Part shown: piece by piece, positions 1-8,342 of the stretch
How the letters are laid out: the number at the start of each line of letters is the position of its first letter
Position numbering within the stretch: the stretch's first letter is position 1
NCBI RefSeq assembly: GCF_001513965.1
Contig: NZ_KQ948039.1
Location: 1 to 64,000 of the forward strand
Source: Streptomyces cellostaticus
GTDB lineage: Bacteria > Actinomycetota > Actinomycetes > Streptomycetales > Streptomycetaceae
Reading direction: 5' to 3'
DNA: 64,000 bases
Position numbers and translations under genes: made by a program
The notes under the pieces: model-generated
What the model was told of the DNA's origin: nothing
Seen by the model: only the letters and a program-made list of their open reading frames with translations
Database searches by the model: none

Positions 1-1
1 G

Positions 2-3000
2 AAGGGCGCCGAGGAAGCGGCGGCCGGGGAACGCGGGGCGGCGGAAGGCGAGGCGGCGAATTCCGAAGGGAACGCCGCCCGGGACAACGCGGAGGAGAAT
101 CCCGACTCCCACGCGCAGGAGCACGAGAAGAAAGAGTGCCGTGAGGACCCGGTGGATGTCGCCTCCGGATACATGGTGCTTCCGCAGACGGACCTGACCC
201 TGCCCGCAGACCTGCCTCTGGTCCTCCGCCGGTACTTCAATTCGTCCTACCGGTCGGGGCGCTGGTTCGGCCCGAAGTGGTCGAGCACCCTGGACATGCG
301 ACTGGAGATCGACGCGCAGGGCGTGGTGTTCGTCGCAGAGGAAGGGATGCTCCTTACGTATCCCCACCCGGCAACCGGCCTGCCCGTCATGCCGGAGCGC
401 GGCCCTCGCTGGCCGTTGGACCGGGTCGCCGACGGCTACACCGTGACGGCACCCGAGACGGGCCAGGTCTGGCACTTCGAGGACCAGACGGAATCTCTGG
501 CCCTGCTGCGGCAGATCGACGACCGTAACGGGAACTGGATCACTTTCGATCACGACGCAGAGGGAACACCCTGTTCCGTCGAGCACAGCTGCGGCTATCG
601 CGTGAACCTGACGACGCAGGACGGTCGTATCACCGGTCTGTACCTGGCACAGGGCGACCAGGCAGAGACCGTGCTGCGTTACGGCTACGCTGGCGGGTAC
701 CTCACCGAGGTCATCAACTCCTCCGGATCCCCGCTCCGCTTCGAAAATGACGACCGCGGCCGCATCACGGCCTGGGTCGATACCAACAACAGCCGGTTTA
801 CCTACGTCTACGACGACCAGGACCGCTGCATCGAGCAGTGGGGCGAAGCCGGCCACGTGCACAGCCGCTTCGTCTACAGCGACCCGGATCCGACCACGGG
901 CACACACGTCACTACTTTGACCGACTCCCATGGCCACCAGACGCACTTCCTGATCAACAAACGCTCCCAGGTCATATCCGAGACGGACCCCTTGGGCGCC
1001 ACCACGCAGTACGTCCGCGACCGCTACAACCGCCTGCTGTCCCGGACCGACCCTCTCGGCCACACCACCGCCTTCACCTACGACGAAGCCGGGAACCCGA
1101 CCGAGATCGTCCGCCCCGACGGACGCCGGGCGAAGGCCGTCTACAACGAACTCGGCCTGCCCACGAAGATCGTGAGCACGGACGGGAGCGTGACCCGCCA
1201 CGAGTACGACTCCTGGGGCAACCGCACAGCCACCACCGACCCCACGGGCGGTACGACCCGCTACACCTACGACACCGCTGGCCACCTGACCGCCGCCACC
1301 GACCCACTGGGCAACACCACCCACGTTCGCTGCAACCCGGCCGGACAACCCGTCGAGGTCACCGACCCACTCGGAGCACTCACCCGCTACGAGTACGACG
1401 CATTCGGGCGCACGACCAGCCTCACGGACCCACTCGGCGCCGTCACCCGCCTGGAGTGGTCCATCGAGGGCAGACCCACTCGGCGCATCGACCCGGACGG
1501 CACCGAGGAACGCTGGACCTACGACGGCGAAGGCAACTGCACGACCCACACCGACCAGATCGGTGGAGTCACCCGCTTCGAATACACCCACTTCGACCTG
1601 CTGACCGCCCGCACCGGCCCCGACGGCGCCCGCTACGAGTTCGAGCACGACCCGACCCTTCGCCTGGCCCAGGTCACCAACCCTCAGGGTCTGACCTGGA
1701 CATACGAATACGACTCGGCGGGTCGCCTGGCGACGGAGACGGACTTCGACGATCGCACACTGACGTACACCTATGACGCCGCGAGCCGCCTCGTCTCCCG
1801 CAGAAACGTTCTTGGCGAGGTGGTGACCTTCGAGCGCAACGAACTGGGCCAGGTCGTCCACAAGGACGCGGCAGGCGAGGTGACGACGTACGCCTACGAC
1901 CTGACCGATCAGCTGGCGCAGGCGACGGGCCCCGACGGCTCCACCCTCGCCCTCCTCCGAGACCGCTACGGCCGCTTGCGCTCAGAAACGGTCAATGGCC
2001 GCACCCTGATATACACCTACGACACCTTGGGCCGCCGCACCGGCCGCACGACCCCCACTGGCGCCACCACCACCTGGTCGTACGACGCCGCAGGTCGCCG
2101 CACCGGCATGGTGGCTTCGGGGCGCGCGATCAACTTCGACTACGACGTGGCGGGCCGCGAGCTGACGCGCCGTGTCGGCGAGACACTCACCCTTGAGCAC
2201 AGCTTCGACGCCTTGGGCCGCCTGACCATGCAGTCTGTCATTGGCGCCGAGGCCCGCAAGGTTCAGCACCGCACGTACAGCTATGGCGCCGATGGCAACC
2301 TGATCGGCATCAACGACCAACTCACCGGCTCGCGCCGCTTCGACCTGGACGCAGCGGGCCGAGTGACGGCGGTCCACGCGGCGGACTGGACGGAGCGATA
2401 CGTCTACGACGAGGCGGGCAACCAAACCCAGGCGTCCTGGCCGGCGGACCATCCAGGGCAGGAGGCAGTCGGCCCCCGCACTTACACAGGCACCCGCATC
2501 GCGAGCGCGGGCAACGTCCGTTACGAACACGACGCCCTGGGTCGCATCGCCCTCCGCCAGAAGACCCGCCTGTCCCGCAAGCCGGACACCTGGCGCTACG
2601 AATGGGACGCCGAGGGCCGGCTGACGTCAGTGGTGACCCCCGACGGCACTCGCTGGCGCTACACCTACGACCCCCTGAGCCGCCGCACGGCGAAGCTTCG
2701 CCTGGCGGCGGACGGTGAATCGGTTGTCGAACGGGTCGACTTCACCTGGGACGGCACCACCCTCTGCGAACAGACCACGACGTCCCCAGACCTCCCCAAC
2801 CCGGTCACCCTCACCTGGGATCACCAGGATCTTCGCCCCCTGACCCAGACGGAGCGCATCACCGCGGAGGACGCATCCCAGGACGAGATCGACTCCCGAT
2901 TCTTCGCCATCGTCACCGACGCCGTCGGCACCCCCAGCGAACTCATCGACGAACACGGCGACATCGCCTGGCACACCCGCCGCACCCTGTGGGGAACGAC

Positions 3001-3529
3001 GACATGGGCAGCCAACAGCACCGCCTACACACCTCTGCGCTTCCCGGGCCAGTACTACGACCCGGAAACCGGCCTCCACTACAACTACTTCCGCCACTAC
3101 GACCCCGAGACCGCCCGATACCTCATACCGGATCCACTCGGTCTCACACCTGCCCCCAACGCGGTCACCTATGTGCTCAACCCTCATATGTGGATCGATC
3201 CGCTCGGTCTTGCTCCCGATGCCTGTGAACACTCAGCAGTCAGCGAGACGCGGAACAACATGGGCAAGGGCAGCATCGTCAGCAACCACCCCATGACCGC
3301 CGACGAAGCACTGAACGCAGCCGAAAAGTTCTTGGGTGACGGCTATCGCGAGCTGGGGCAAGGTCGCGGTGTCTTCCGGAGTGCCGATGGGCTACGCCAG
3401 TTCCGCATGGACCCTGATTCACTACAAGGAAATCACTGGCCTGATATTCCTCACGTGCACTTTGAGATCTTTGAGAGTCCCGGCGCCAAGAAGGCTGTCG
3501 TCAACAATCACGTGCCCTTGATCGAGTAA
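2..3529 (+). CDS. RHS-repeat polymorphic toxin, 5'-truncated by window edge
   Basis: This is the C-terminal part of an RHS/YD-repeat toxin. The frame is open from base 2, and a GTG at 152 falls inside the conserved DPVDVASGYM segment, so the true start lies upstream of the window. The first 50 visible residues are an Ala/Glu-rich linker. Dozens of YDxxGRL-type repeats follow; in this family they build a beta-cage around the toxin. The core ends with the classical RYLIPDPLGL and a second DPLGLAP, the usual boundary before the variable tip. The last 103 residues differ in composition from the core and form the presumed toxin. In related systems such proteins are delivered to competitor cells, and the immunity gene lies immediately downstream, as seems true here. 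The delivery route is not visible. Confidence 0.93.
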   Translation, partial: KGAEEAAAGERGAAEGEAANSEGNAARDNAEENPDSHAQEHEKKECREDPVDVASGYMVLPQTDLTLPADLPLVLRRYFNSSYRSGRWFGPKWSSTLDMRLEIDAQGVVFVAEEGMLLTYPHPATGLPVMPERGPRWPLDRVADGYTVTAPETGQVWHFEDQTESLALLRQIDDRNGNWITFDHDAEGTPCSVEHSCGYRVNLTTQDGRITGLYLAQGDQAETVLRYGYAGGYLTEVINSSGSPLRFENDDRGRITAWVDTNNSRFTYVYDDQDRCIEQWGEAGHVHSRFVYSDPDPTTGTHVTTLTDSHGHQTHFLINKRSQVISETDPLGATTQYVRDRYNRLLSRTDPLGHTTAFTYDEAGNPTEIVRPDGRRAKAVYNELGLPTKIVSTDGSVTRHEYDSWGNRTATTDPTGGTTRYTYDTAGHLTAATDPLGNTTHVRCNPAGQPVEVTDPLGALTRYEYDAFGRTTSLTDPLGAVTRLEWSIEGRPTRRIDPDGTEERWTYDGEGNCTTHTDQIGGVTRFEYTHFDLLTARTGPDGARYEFEHDPTLRLAQVTNPQGLTWTYEYDSAGRLATETDFDDRTLTYTYDAASRLVSRRNVLGEVVTFERNELGQVVHKDAAGEVTTYAYDLTDQLAQATGPDGSTLALLRDRYGRLRSETVNGRTLIYTYDTLGRRTGRTTPTGATTTWSYDAAGRRTGMVASGRAINFDYDVAGRELTRRVGETLTLEHSFDALGRLTMQSVIGAEARKVQHRTYSYGADGNLIGINDQLTGSRRFDLDAAGRVTAVHAADWTERYVYDEAGNQTQASWPADHPGQEAVGPRTYTGTRIASAGNVRYEHDALGRIALRQKTRLSRKPDTWRYEWDAEGRLTSVVTPDGTRWRYTYDPLSRRTAKLRLAADGESVVERVDFTWDGTTLCEQTTTSPDLPNPVTLTWDHQDLRPLTQTERITAEDASQDEIDSRFFAIVTDAVGTPSELIDEHGDIAWHTRRTLWGTTTWAANSTAYTPLRFPGQYYDPETGLHYNYFRHYDPETARYLIPDPLGLTPAPNAVTYVLNPHMWIDPLGLAPDACEHSAVSETRNNMGKGSIVSNHPMTADEALNAAEKFLGDGYRELGQGRGVFRSADGLRQFRMDPDSLQGNHWPDIPHVHFEIFESPGAKKAVVNNHVPLIE
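3218..3526 (+). other. Variable C-terminal toxin tip of the RHS protein
   Basis: These 103 codons follow DPLGLAP, the standard core/tip junction. The tip contains FRSADGLRQFRMDPD, then GNHW and PHVHFEIFE, and ends NNHVPLIE. An HxH motif with further histidines suggests a metal-dependent enzyme such as a nuclease, but I cannot assign a named toxin family. Codon use drifts towards A/T compared with the repeats, as expected for an exchangeable cassette. Confidence 0.7.
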
Positions 3530-3575
3530 GATCAGGTGTTCGTCGCGTCATCCGCCATAAGGGAAGGGTACGTAA

Positions 3576-3797
3576 TTGATTAGAATCGGCGAGGTTGGAA
3601 GAATCGTCTCCGGGGAAGAGAGTGGGAAGTTCGTCAAGATTAACGAGCTTCCCGACTCGCCCCCTAGTTACCTTATTCTACTGGCGCACGATAGAGAATT
3701 TACGCGTGGGTGTGGAGACTACTGGGTGGAAGATTTTGTCTCGTTGGAACAGTTTTTCACTGAGGGGGAATGGGTCGTGAAATGGGAGATGCCGTAG
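3576..3797 (+). CDS. Small acidic protein, candidate immunity protein of the RHS toxin
   Basis: A 73-residue protein begins with TTG and has a clear ribosome binding site (GGAAGG) seven bases upstream. It starts 46 bases after the RHS stop codon. The product is acidic (EEFTxGEW and GDYWVEDF-type segments), has no signal peptide and no membrane segment. Position, size and charge are what is known for cognate immunity proteins, which bind and neutralise the toxin tip in the cytoplasm. Base composition is less GC-rich than in housekeeping neighbours. No family is recognised, so the immunity role rests on location only. Confidence 0.6.
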   Translation: MIRIGEVGRIVSGEESGKFVKINELPDSPPSYLILLAHDREFTRGCGDYWVEDFVSLEQFFTEGEWVVKWEMP

Positions 3798-3813
3798 GCC
3801 CGCAAACCAGTGA

Positions 3814-3963
3814 GGGGTAGTCGAGATTTCATCGGGTGACCTCCGCGCGGTTGCGCTGGAAGGCTTCGGAACCGACATTACGGCCAATGTTTCTATTTCA
3901 AACCGTCACCGACAGGGCCTTCATTTCAAAGCTGACGGCATACGTCAACGAAGTCTGAATTGA
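3814..3963 (+). pseudogene. Possible gene remnant in the immunity zone
   Basis: After a TGA at 3811 the frame is open for about 49 codons and reads like protein (DLRAVALEGFGTDITANV), ending at TGA 3961. No ATG, GTG or TTG start is available after the upstream stop. The TGA overlaps the TTG start of the next ORF. It could be the tail of a former immunity or toxin gene left by cassette exchange, or chance. Confidence 0.25.
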
Positions 3964-4421
3964 GTGAACGCCATGGTTCGAGTGTCACCGGGACTGAAGT
4001 AGTGCGCATCGAGATTCTGGACCTGTTGCCCGCCACGGAGACCGGAAAGGGGCCCGTGATCGCCTTCAGCGGTATGTCTGGGAGGGCATGGGCTCAATGG
4101 TGCGGCTCCGAGGTGCCGCAGGTGGGTGCTCTTGTGGATGTCGAGGTCGACATCCCGGACGAGGTCACCCACTGGGTTACCGTCGACGGCCCCGGCGCAA
4201 TGGTGTCCGGCGACCCCGGGGCACCAGTACGGATCAGGGGTGTCGTGGCCGGTGTGGATGAAGACTCCGTGGTGGCTGCCCGAGTCGGCGCCGACATCGT
4301 TCTCTTGGAGTTCGCGGCCCCCGCGAACTCCGTGCAGCCCGGCCACGATGACAAACCGATGGTTGGAGACTCCATCGAATTCACGGCAGCCCGGATCGAT
4401 GTTTATCCCTATTCCGTTTGA
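3960..4421 (+). CDS. Hypothetical protein in the RHS immunity region
   Basis: A 153-residue product, starting at TTG 3960, or alternatively at GTG 4002 with VRIEILDLLP. It is acidic, looks beta-rich, and has no signal peptide or membrane segment. The interior holds a V-E-V-D-I-P stretch and later DSIEFTAARIDVYP. No family is recognised. It sits eight bases before the next gene and downstream of the RHS cassette, so it may be an orphan immunity protein or part of an exchanged toxin/immunity module. The start is uncertain because neither candidate has a strong ribosome binding site. Confidence 0.5.
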   Translation: MSERHGSSVTGTEVVRIEILDLLPATETGKGPVIAFSGMSGRAWAQWCGSEVPQVGALVDVEVDIPDEVTHWVTVDGPGAMVSGDPGAPVRIRGVVAGVDEDSVVAARVGADIVLLEFAAPANSVQPGHDDKPMVGDSIEFTAARIDVYPYSV

Positions 4422-4428
4422 ACCGTGC

Positions 4429-5406
4429 ATGAGAATTCGAAAGCGGCTTTCGAGGGAGTTGGCGGCGGAGAGTGTCGTGTTTGGGTTTGAACTATGTGCA
4501 AAGCTGGTGGCTACTGGCCGAATATTTGACATCGGCCTCGGATCTTCGGTATCGGATGTAAATCGATCCTTTACGTGGGAATATATCGAAGAGCTCGGTG
4601 GGGGTGGAGTTGATGCCCGGAGGGACTATGGGTGGATTGAGATTTCTTTGGCGAAGGTGGACGCGAACCAATGGGTTTTGACGGGTGTCACACTTGAACT
4701 GCATCGTTTGCCAGGCAACCGTGACCTTCTCCGCGAAATCCCTGCCGATTCCGGCGTATCCTTTGAGGAGTACATGCCTTGGCTTGAACTGAAGGAGAAA
4801 TTTCTGTCTTCCATGTCTGACTCTTCACTGCAACGCGTAGTGCAGGGAGATTTTCTTGAGTACCGGAATGCGGATGCCAAAGTCTCGGCCTTCGTTGTCG
4901 ACGACGACTCGGAGCGTGATGAATGGCCAGGTCAAGGTGACGTGTGGAGCATTGCGCTTGGACGAGGATCAGTCGGCATGAGTCATATCTTCAAATACCG
5001 CCTCCGCAGTCCACTCGGTGGCCTCGCCGCCGACCTGGAAGCCGATTGGGTGGACCCGGATGCCGATGGGGAGTTCTATCTGCAGGTCGATCGGAAAACT
5101 TACCTGACACTGCCCAAGGGTATGCACTGGCGGGATGCTTCCTGGCTTTCCTTCGGGCTGGCAGTGCATGCATCCGATCTGCTTTCCCGGCATCCGGAAG
5201 GCCTCACTGTGCGCGTCACTTCGTTCACCTACTCGGTGACTCATTTCCGATCAGAAATGGTGGCGCTGGCCATGGATGGCTGGGTCAGGGAAGTATTTGA
5301 CCTTCCCGATCGCGGACTGTGCGTTGAATTCGGCGAAGAAAAGGGTGATTACAACTTCCGGTGGGGCACTTATGGTGACCCCTTCGAGGACGACCTTTTG
5401 AGGTAG
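4429..5406 (+). CDS. Hypothetical 325-residue protein, RHS-associated region
   Basis: I place the start at ATG 4429, seven bases after the previous stop, because the frame upstream merely overlaps the preceding gene. The protein is cytoplasmic by appearance. It seems to have two alpha/beta parts: residues 1-140 (with FTWEYIEELGGGG and WIEISLAK) and 180-325 (with a WVDPDADGEFYLQVDRKT segment and SFTYSVTHFRSEMVALAMDGW). No catalytic motif or known family is evident. The first third is AT-richer than the chromosome norm, matching the rest of the cassette zone. It may be a second immunity-type protein or an unrelated passenger. Confidence 0.6.
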   Translation: MRIRKRLSRELAAESVVFGFELCAKLVATGRIFDIGLGSSVSDVNRSFTWEYIEELGGGGVDARRDYGWIEISLAKVDANQWVLTGVTLELHRLPGNRDLLREIPADSGVSFEEYMPWLELKEKFLSSMSDSSLQRVVQGDFLEYRNADAKVSAFVVDDDSERDEWPGQGDVWSIALGRGSVGMSHIFKYRLRSPLGGLAADLEADWVDPDADGEFYLQVDRKTYLTLPKGMHWRDASWLSFGLAVHASDLLSRHPEGLTVRVTSFTYSVTHFRSEMVALAMDGWVREVFDLPDRGLCVEFGEEKGDYNFRWGTYGDPFEDDLLR

Positions 5407-5415
5407 GTATCGCGA

Positions 5416-5799
5416 ATGGTCAGATATCGTGACGGGATGGCTGAGAGTCTGCCTGCTGACGTGGCCTACGTGCTTTCGGCAGTCCTGAGTACGGGTAATC
5501 CCGTTCATGCCGCACTCCGAGAGTAGGTACCGCATCTGAGTGTGCGATCGCGCTGCACATGCGGGTGCGGTACCGCCTACTTCGCACTCGACACCAGTGA
5601 GGTGGAGCCTGCGCCCACTGGCCCCCGCACTGTCGTGGCGGCCGAAGCGCAGCTCTTCACCGAGGCCGGCGAGTGCCCCGGTGAAGTCCTGGTCTTCGCG
5701 CAGGGCGGCTACCTGTCGTGGTTGGAAGTCTGTTCATGGAGCGACGACATCGAGGTGACCCTGGCCGCCGCGCGTCGCTGGCTGCAGCCACGCTCGTGA
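5416..5799 (+). pseudogene. Small CxCGCG protein gene interrupted by an in-frame TAG
   Basis: Reading from ATG 5416 gives 36 residues ending HAALRE, then TAG at 5524-5526. The same frame continues as VPHLSV and RSRCTCGCGTAYFALD, running to TGA at 5797-5799. Both halves have coding character, and the second resembles a small conserved Streptomyces protein with a cysteine cluster. A single C-to-T change turning CAG (Gln) into TAG would explain the split. The alternatives are readthrough, or separate expression of the second half from GTG 5542 (85 residues), which has no good ribosome binding site. Function unknown. Confidence 0.55.
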
Positions 5800-5804
5800 T
5801 CCAC

Positions 5805-6661
5805 TCACTCCTCGGCGAACAGCTCCACCGCCTCGGTGGCGTGCACTGCGCGCTGAGCCCAGACCTCCAGCTGGTCCAGGTCCGTGCAGGCGCTCACCCG
5901 CTCGCGGAAGTCGTCGGGCACCGGGATGCCTCGCCATTCCACGATGCGGAGGACCATCTCCCGGCGATCCTCGATACGGCCTTCTTCCCGGCCTTCCTCG
6001 CGGCCCTGCTCCAGGCCCTGCTCTCGGCCCTCCTCGCGCACTTGCTCTGCCAGCGGGTGTCGCCAGAAGTACTGGATTGCCGTCATCAGGTCCCTCCGCA
6101 TCTGCTTCGCCTGGGGGTCGGCCAGGCATGAGTCGACGAACTGCACGAACCCCGCGGCGCTGTCGGGGTCGATGGTCCCCAGGGCGGATGCCAGGGATTC
6201 CAGTACGGCGGCGGCACCCGGGCCGCGCCCGTGTGTCATAGCCGAGAGCACCGCAAGGGGTACGTCCCGCTCGGCCTGTCTCTCGTCGGCGATCACTGGC
6301 ACGTTGTCGGGACCGAGTACGAGTGGGCGTACCGTCAGGGAGTACCAGCCGGGGAAGCCGGTTCGCAGCGGTATTTCTCGTACAGGTAGGAGAGGTAGTA
6401 CGGCCAGCTGCCCCGCTTGCGGTCGTCCACCTTTCCCTGTGACTCCACCACCAGCAGGTACGTGCCCTCGTCCGTCTCCGCCCTCAGGAGGGTGTCCACG
6501 CGGCGTTCGACCGGCTCGATCTCGGTCAGGTCCACGTTCAGCGCGGCGATCTCGCGGGGTTCCGGGAACGGGACATCCAGCACCTTCTGTAACGCCCGCG
6601 TCAGCAGCGCCGGGTCCTTCTGGAAGATCCGGTGCAGCGCCTCGTGCGACGAACCCACCAT
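5805..6661 (-). pseudogene. Rpn/PD-(D/E)XK-nuclease-like protein gene, internal deletion plus frameshift
   Basis: The first part begins at ATG 6661 (MVGSSHEALHRIFQKDP) and contains TLLRAETDEGTYLLVVESQGK, typical of a nuclease-like family (Rpn/YhgA type) common in Streptomyces. It leaves frame after YLYEKYRCEP near 6344. The second part resumes in another frame at GFPGWYSLTVRPLVLGPD and continues to the stop at 5805. Intact relatives carry roughly 20 more residues between these two blocks, so a small deletion that also shifted the frame is the simplest reading. The C-terminal third has a charged EEGREQGLEQGREEG coiled-coil-like stretch. The start overlaps the stop of the anti-sigma ATPase gene by one base (TGATG), so the two were translationally coupled. 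Confidence 0.7.
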
Positions 6662-7077
6662 CACGCTGCACCCGTCAGTTCGCACCACACGTACTTGCCC
6701 CGGTTCCCGAACCGCGCCGACGGCTGCCAGCCCCACTGCTCCGCACAAGCCACCACCAGCCCCAGCCCCCGCCCCGCCTCCTCCAGTTCCCCCGCCTGCC
6801 CCAATGGCAGCGGCGGCTCTGGTGGTCCGGGGTCCGTGTCCCACGCCCCGATCCACACCACCCCCGCCTCCGTCCGACGCACCCGCAACGCCGCCGGCCC
6901 TTTCGTGTGCCGTACGGCGTTGGAGACCAGCTCCGTCGCGAGAAGTTCAGCGGTGTCGACCAGTCCGATCAGCCCGTGCATCGTCAGGATCAGACGCAGG
7001 GTGCGGCGGCAGACGGTGACTGCTCTGAGGTCGTTGGGGATGTGGAGGGTGTAGTCCCAGGCTTCGTTTTCGGGCAT
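6661..7077 (-). CDS. Anti-sigma-factor-type ATP-binding protein (RsbW/AbaA-like HATPase)
   Basis: A 138-residue single-domain GHKL ATPase of the anti-sigma kinase family. The N box is visible as ELVSNAVRHT and the G box as GRGLGLV, with a WD-containing strand between them. Such proteins bind sigma factors or phosphorylate anti-anti-sigma factors in the cytoplasm. It is transcribed divergently from an HTH/DUF5753 gene that is followed by DUF397, the layout of WhiJ-type developmental regulatory clusters. Its stop overlaps the start of the downstream broken nuclease-like gene. Confidence 0.9.
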   Translation of the reverse strand: MPENEAWDYTLHIPNDLRAVTVCRRTLRLILTMHGLIGLVDTAELLATELVSNAVRHTKGPAALRVRRTEAGVVWIGAWDTDPGPPEPPLPLGQAGELEEAGRGLGLVVACAEQWGWQPSARFGNRGKYVWCELTGAA

Positions 7078-7193
7078 GCGTCATCAACTCCAGTGCAAGG
7101 GGATGGATTTGGCGCGCGGTGGCATTGCCGTAGCCGCCATGGCAGGACGACACGGTGCACTTCCGCTACGTGTGCGCTACGTCACCGACGGTA

Positions 7194-7211
7194 GACCTGG
7201 ATTTACAGGTC
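7194..7211. promoter_or_regulatory. Weak inverted repeat in the divergent regulatory gap
   Basis: GACCTG and CAGGTC are separated by six bases, in the 207-base gap between the anti-sigma ATPase gene and the HTH gene. It could be an operator for the HTH protein, but the arms are short and may be chance. The rest of the gap holds GCTACGT-containing repeats and no gene. Confidence 0.25.
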
Positions 7212-7284
7212 GAGCAAGTCGATCGCGTAATCTGGCCCTCGAACGAGTTGCGTCTACAGGTGCGTTGAGCCGAGGAGCCAGTTC

Positions 7285-8139
7285 ATGGCGGGGTTGAGGC
7301 GTGAACCAACAGCACGTCAATTGCGTCTGGGCGTCGAGCTGCGCCGACTTCGCGACGCGGCAGGCCTCACGGGCCGCGAAGCGGCAGCACTGCTTGGGGT
7401 GAGTTCCACCCAGATCAACCAGATCGAGTCCGGTCTCTCCGGCGTAAGCGAGAAGCGTCTGCGCCGCCTTGCCATCAACTACGCATGCACCGACGAAGAG
7501 TTGATCGAGGCCTTGGTCACCTGGGCAACCGATCGTACGCGTGGCTGGTGGGAGGAGTACCGGGAGCGGCTGCCCACGCCGTTCCTCGACCTTGTCGAGC
7601 TGGAGCACCATTCCACGTACCGGCGTGACGTGGAGTTCTTGTTCGTCCCTGGCTTGCTCCAGACCGAGGGCTACGCCCGCGCCGCGTTCTCTTCCAGAGT
7701 TCCCGTGCTACCGGAGGACGAGGTGGAGCTGCGAGTCCGCCACCGGATGCAACGCAAGGTCGTCCTCGAAGGGCCTGCTCTCATCCCGTACGAGGCAGTC
7801 ATTCACGAGGCAGCACTGCGCATCAGGCTCGGTGATCGCGCCACCTCACGCGTCCAGCTCGCCCGCGTCCTGGAGCTCTCGGAAGCGGACCACATCACCG
7901 TGCGCGTGATCCCCTTCGACCTGGATGGCTTCGGTGGGGCGTGGAGTCCCATGATGCTGGCAGGCGGTGCCGTGCCCAGGCTGGACACAGCCGCCCGCGA
8001 CGCCCCTCACGGCACCGGCTTCATCGATTCCGAGGCGCAACTCGGCGTCCTGCGAACACTCTTTCGTAGAGTAGAAGCAGCGTCGCTCGCTCCCATGCGT
8101 TCGCGTGACTTCATCCACAGACTGGCCAAGGAACTGTGA
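7285..8139 (+). CDS. XRE-type helix-turn-helix regulator with DUF5753 (WhiJ-like)
   Basis: A 284-residue protein. Residues 15-70 form an HTH_XRE fold (REAAALLGVSSTQINQIE). The remainder is the DUF5753 effector domain, with the family hallmarks FVPGLLQTEGYARA and ITVRVIPFD. The start is supported by GAGGAG seven bases before ATG 7285. The GTG start of the following DUF397 gene overlaps its stop (GTGA). In Streptomyces these pairs act as a DNA-binding protein with a small antagonist and affect development and antibiotic production. A role at its own divergent promoter is likely but inferred. Confidence 0.93.
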   Translation: MAGLRREPTARQLRLGVELRRLRDAAGLTGREAAALLGVSSTQINQIESGLSGVSEKRLRRLAINYACTDEELIEALVTWATDRTRGWWEEYRERLPTPFLDLVELEHHSTYRRDVEFLFVPGLLQTEGYARAAFSSRVPVLPEDEVELRVRHRMQRKVVLEGPALIPYEAVIHEAALRIRLGDRATSRVQLARVLELSEADHITVRVIPFDLDGFGGAWSPMMLAGGAVPRLDTAARDAPHGTGFIDSEAQLGVLRTLFRRVEAASLAPMRSRDFIHRLAKEL

Positions 8140-8342
8140 AACCCACCATGACCACCCTCGGCAACTGGCGGAAGTCGTCCTACTCCGGCGGCGGCGACGG
8201 CAACAACTGCGTGGAGATAGCCGACCGCCGGACCCACATATCCATCCGCGACTCAAAGACCCCGTCCAGAGCAACCCTCACCTTCCCACCCGGCGCCTTC
8301 ACCCCCTTCATCGAAGCCCTGAAGGAGACCACCCGGCCCTAG
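8136..8342 (+). CDS. DUF397 domain protein
   Basis: A 68-residue protein with the DUF397 signature WRKSSYSGGG...NNCVEIAD and a following RDSK segment. It starts at GTG 8136, overlapping the HTH stop by four bases; ATG 8148 is an alternative. Known partners are WhiJ-like HTH proteins, whose DNA binding it is thought to modulate. Its TAG stop shares the sequence CTAG with the stop of the convergent aldolase gene, so the two genes overlap tail to tail. Confidence 0.92.
   Translation: MKPTMTTLGNWRKSSYSGGGDGNNCVEIADRRTHISIRDSKTPSRATLTFPPGAFTPFIEALKETTRP

Noticed and set aside
152..154. GTG at 152 as the start of the RHS gene
   Set aside because: The frame is open to the window edge and the GTG lies inside the conserved DPVDVASG motif, so the gene is simply truncated by the window.
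4126..4428. Longer N-terminus for the 4429 gene
   Set aside because: Those 101 codons overlap the better-coded 3960-4421 gene out of frame and read as Pro/Trp/Ser-rich noise.
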